Assembly: GCA_046050405.1 (NCBI GenBank)
Contig: JBJOPY010000259.1
Location: forward strand, 1-6,582
Direction of reading: 5' to 3'
Source: JADKCL01 sp046050405
Lineage (GTDB): Bacteria; Bacteroidota; Bacteroidia; J057; JADKCL01
DNA length: 6,582 nucleotides
Shown: positions 5,455 to 6,582 of the stretch, in pieces
Position numbering within the stretch: position 1 is the first letter of the stretch
Layout of the letters: the number at the start of each line of letters is the position of its first letter
The notes under the pieces: generated by a model
Seen by the model: the letters and a program-made list of their open reading frames with translations, nothing else
The model's database searches: none
Told to the model about the DNA's origin: nothing
Made by a program: the position numbers and the translations under genes

Positions 5455-6258
5455 CTAGAGTGCCTCCAGCAAATCCTCCGATATCCCCACACTGCTGAAT
5501 CCCCCGTCGTGGAAAAGATTTTGCATGGTCACTTTGCGGGTGAGATCGCTGAACAGGGTGATGCAATAGTCTGCACATTCGTCGGCGGTCGCATTGCCGA
5601 GCGGACTCAGTTTCTCGCCGAAGCCCAGCATCTTGTCGAACCCTTTGACACCGGAGCCGGCTGTGGTGGGAGTGGGGCTCTGGCTGATCGTGTTGACACG
5701 CACCTTCTTGGACTTGCCGAAGTGGTACCCGAAACTCCGCGCGATGCTCTCCAGCAGGGCCTTTGCCTCGGCCATGTCATTGTATTTGGCGAAGGTGCGC
5801 TGCGCGGCGATGTAACTGAGGGCGAGGATGCTTCCCCATTCGTTCATGGCGTCGCGCTCGTAAGCCACCTGCATCACCCGGTGAAAGGATATCCCGGAGA
5901 TGTCCAGCGTCTTGTGGTACCACTCGTAGTTCAGCTCGGTGTAGCCCTTGTTCTTGCGAACGTTGGGCGACATCCCGATCGAGTGCAGGATGAAGTCGAT
6001 CTTGCCGAAACGCTCCGTGGCTGTGTCAAACAGGTGATTCAGATCGGCCATTTCAGTGGCATCTGCCGGGACGACGATGGTTCCCAGCGTCTCCGCGAGC
6101 TGGTTGATCTTCCCCATGCGAAGGGCGACAGGCGCATTCGTGAGAAGAACCTCCGCTCCTTCTTCATGGGCTCTCTCAGCCACTTTCCAAGCGATCGACG
6201 ACTCATCCAATGCACCGAAGATGATTCCTTTTTTTCCTTTGAGCAGGTTGTAACCCAT
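5455..6258 (-). CDS. fabI: Enoyl-[acyl-carrier-protein] reductase, NADH type
   Basis: This 267-residue enzyme performs the last reduction in each cycle of type II fatty-acid elongation, converting trans-2-enoyl-ACP to acyl-ACP with NAD(P)H. It shows the cofactor segment GIIFGALDESSIAW (11-24), LTNAP (39-43), the LHSIGMSPN loop (91-99), LSYIAAQRTF (147-156) with Tyr149, and the catalytic pair Tyr159 and Lys166 in YNDMAEAK. It then has VRVNTISQSPTPTTAGSG (187-203ish), LSPLGNAT (217-224) and the HDGGFSSVG tail (250-258). I start it at the ATG at 6258 because Bacteroidota homologues begin with M-x-Y-N-L-L-K-G-K. Upstream in-frame starts (ATG at 6291, TTG at 6300) would add residues not seen in the family. 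An AGGA lies very close to the chosen ATG. It follows recN by 38 bases on the same strand, probably in one transcript. Confidence 0.96.
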   Translation of the reverse strand: MGYNLLKGKKGIIFGALDESSIAWKVAERAHEEGAEVLLTNAPVALRMGKINQLAETLGTIVVPADATEMADLNHLFDTATERFGKIDFILHSIGMSPNVRKNKGYTELNYEWYHKTLDISGISFHRVMQVAYERDAMNEWGSILALSYIAAQRTFAKYNDMAEAKALLESIARSFGYHFGKSKKVRVNTISQSPTPTTAGSGVKGFDKMLGFGEKLSPLGNATADECADYCITLFSDLTRKVTMQNLFHDGGFSSVGISEDLLEAL

Positions 6259-6296
6259 ATCCTGAAATTGTCTTGTTGAAAAAATGAACATTGAAG

Positions 6297-6582
6297 TCAA
6301 GGCGACGGTGCCTCGGCCTCCCTGCCCGAAATTATTAATTCTTTTGCATTCTGAATCGCCGTCTCGCTCGGATCCGCGCCACTCAGCATGTGGGCGAGTT
6401 CCATCACGCGTCCGCCCTCGTCCAGCTTCTGCACCTGGCTCACGGTCGAATCGCCCGCAGTCTCCTTGAAAATCCTAAAATGATGGCTACCCTTGGCGGC
6501 AATCTGCGGCAGGTGTGTGATCGCGATGATTTGGTACCGCTTGGCGAGCTGTGCCATCACTCTGCCGACCTTGTTGGCGATC
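6297..6582 (-). CDS. recN: DNA repair protein RecN, C-terminal part (5' end outside the window)
   Basis: The last 94 codons match the C-terminus of RecN, the SMC-like ATPase that tethers DNA during recombinational double-strand break repair. The readable part begins IANKVGRVMAQLAKRY, then has IIAITHLPQIAAKGSHHF with the His-containing switch of the ABC ATPase head. It continues through a variable connector into MELAHMLSGADPSETAIQNA, typical of the RecN end. The stop at 6297-6299 is intact and the frame is open to the window edge, so no defect is visible. The coiled-coil region and Walker A lie beyond base 6582. recN just before fabI is an arrangement I recall from Bacteroidota genomes. Confidence 0.93.
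   Translation of the reverse strand, partial: IANKVGRVMAQLAKRYQIIAITHLPQIAAKGSHHFRIFKETAGDSTVSQVQKLDEGGRVMELAHMLSGADPSETAIQNAKELIISGREAEAPSP

Noticed and set aside
6259..6300. N-terminal extension of FabI from TTG at 6300 or ATG at 6291
   Set aside because: The added residues (MFIFSTRQFQD) are not part of known FabI proteins, which begin near MxYNLLKGK. The longest form would also start right at the recN stop.

Overview
The window looks like an ordinary chromosomal segment of a member of the Bacteroidota with fairly high GC, joined at its left edge to a short, AT-richer and apparently decayed accessory piece. The phylum call rests on three things: a FabI of the Bacteroidota sequence type (MGYNLLKGKKG start, GALDESSIAW, LHSIGMS, NTISQSPTPTTAGSGVKGF), the recN-fabI gene order, and a TAAATTTG promoter element that fits the Bacteroidota -7 consensus TAnnTTTG. 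I cannot name the order or genus.

Layout, left to right. Bases 1-255 (minus strand) hold a broken D12-type adenine DNA methyltransferase remnant whose reading frame is disrupted near base 110-130. Bases 256-524 hold no gene I can support. This left stretch is about 39% GC over 121-480 by hand count, against about 64% over 541-660. A perfect 10-base inverted repeat and a candidate terminator lie at the change.

Bases 525-4601 are a minus-strand cluster of four genes that is probably one transcription unit, read right to left: a Gfo/Idh/MocA sugar dehydrogenase, a secreted lipoprotein of unknown function (13-base overlap), a polyprenyl-phosphate sugar-1-phosphate transferase (5-base gap), and a stand-alone NAD(P)HX epimerase-type protein (53-base gap). 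The first three look like a nucleotide-sugar and surface-glycan module. The fourth is a metabolite-repair protein with an altered nucleotide-binding motif. The lipoprotein is the only intact gene here without a known role.

A 128-base divergent intergenic region (4602-4729) carries the probable promoter of that operon on the minus strand and the start region of pcm (protein-L-isoaspartate methyltransferase) on the plus strand. Pcm converges on fabI across 50 bases that contain a GC-rich hairpin. At the right edge the minus strand carries the last 94 codons of recN, followed 38 bases later by fabI.

Overall most of the window is housekeeping. The points worth a second look are the dehydrogenase-lipoprotein-glycosyltransferase module, the variant epimerase motif and the decayed methyltransferase boundary. 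I did not find a clearly new system.
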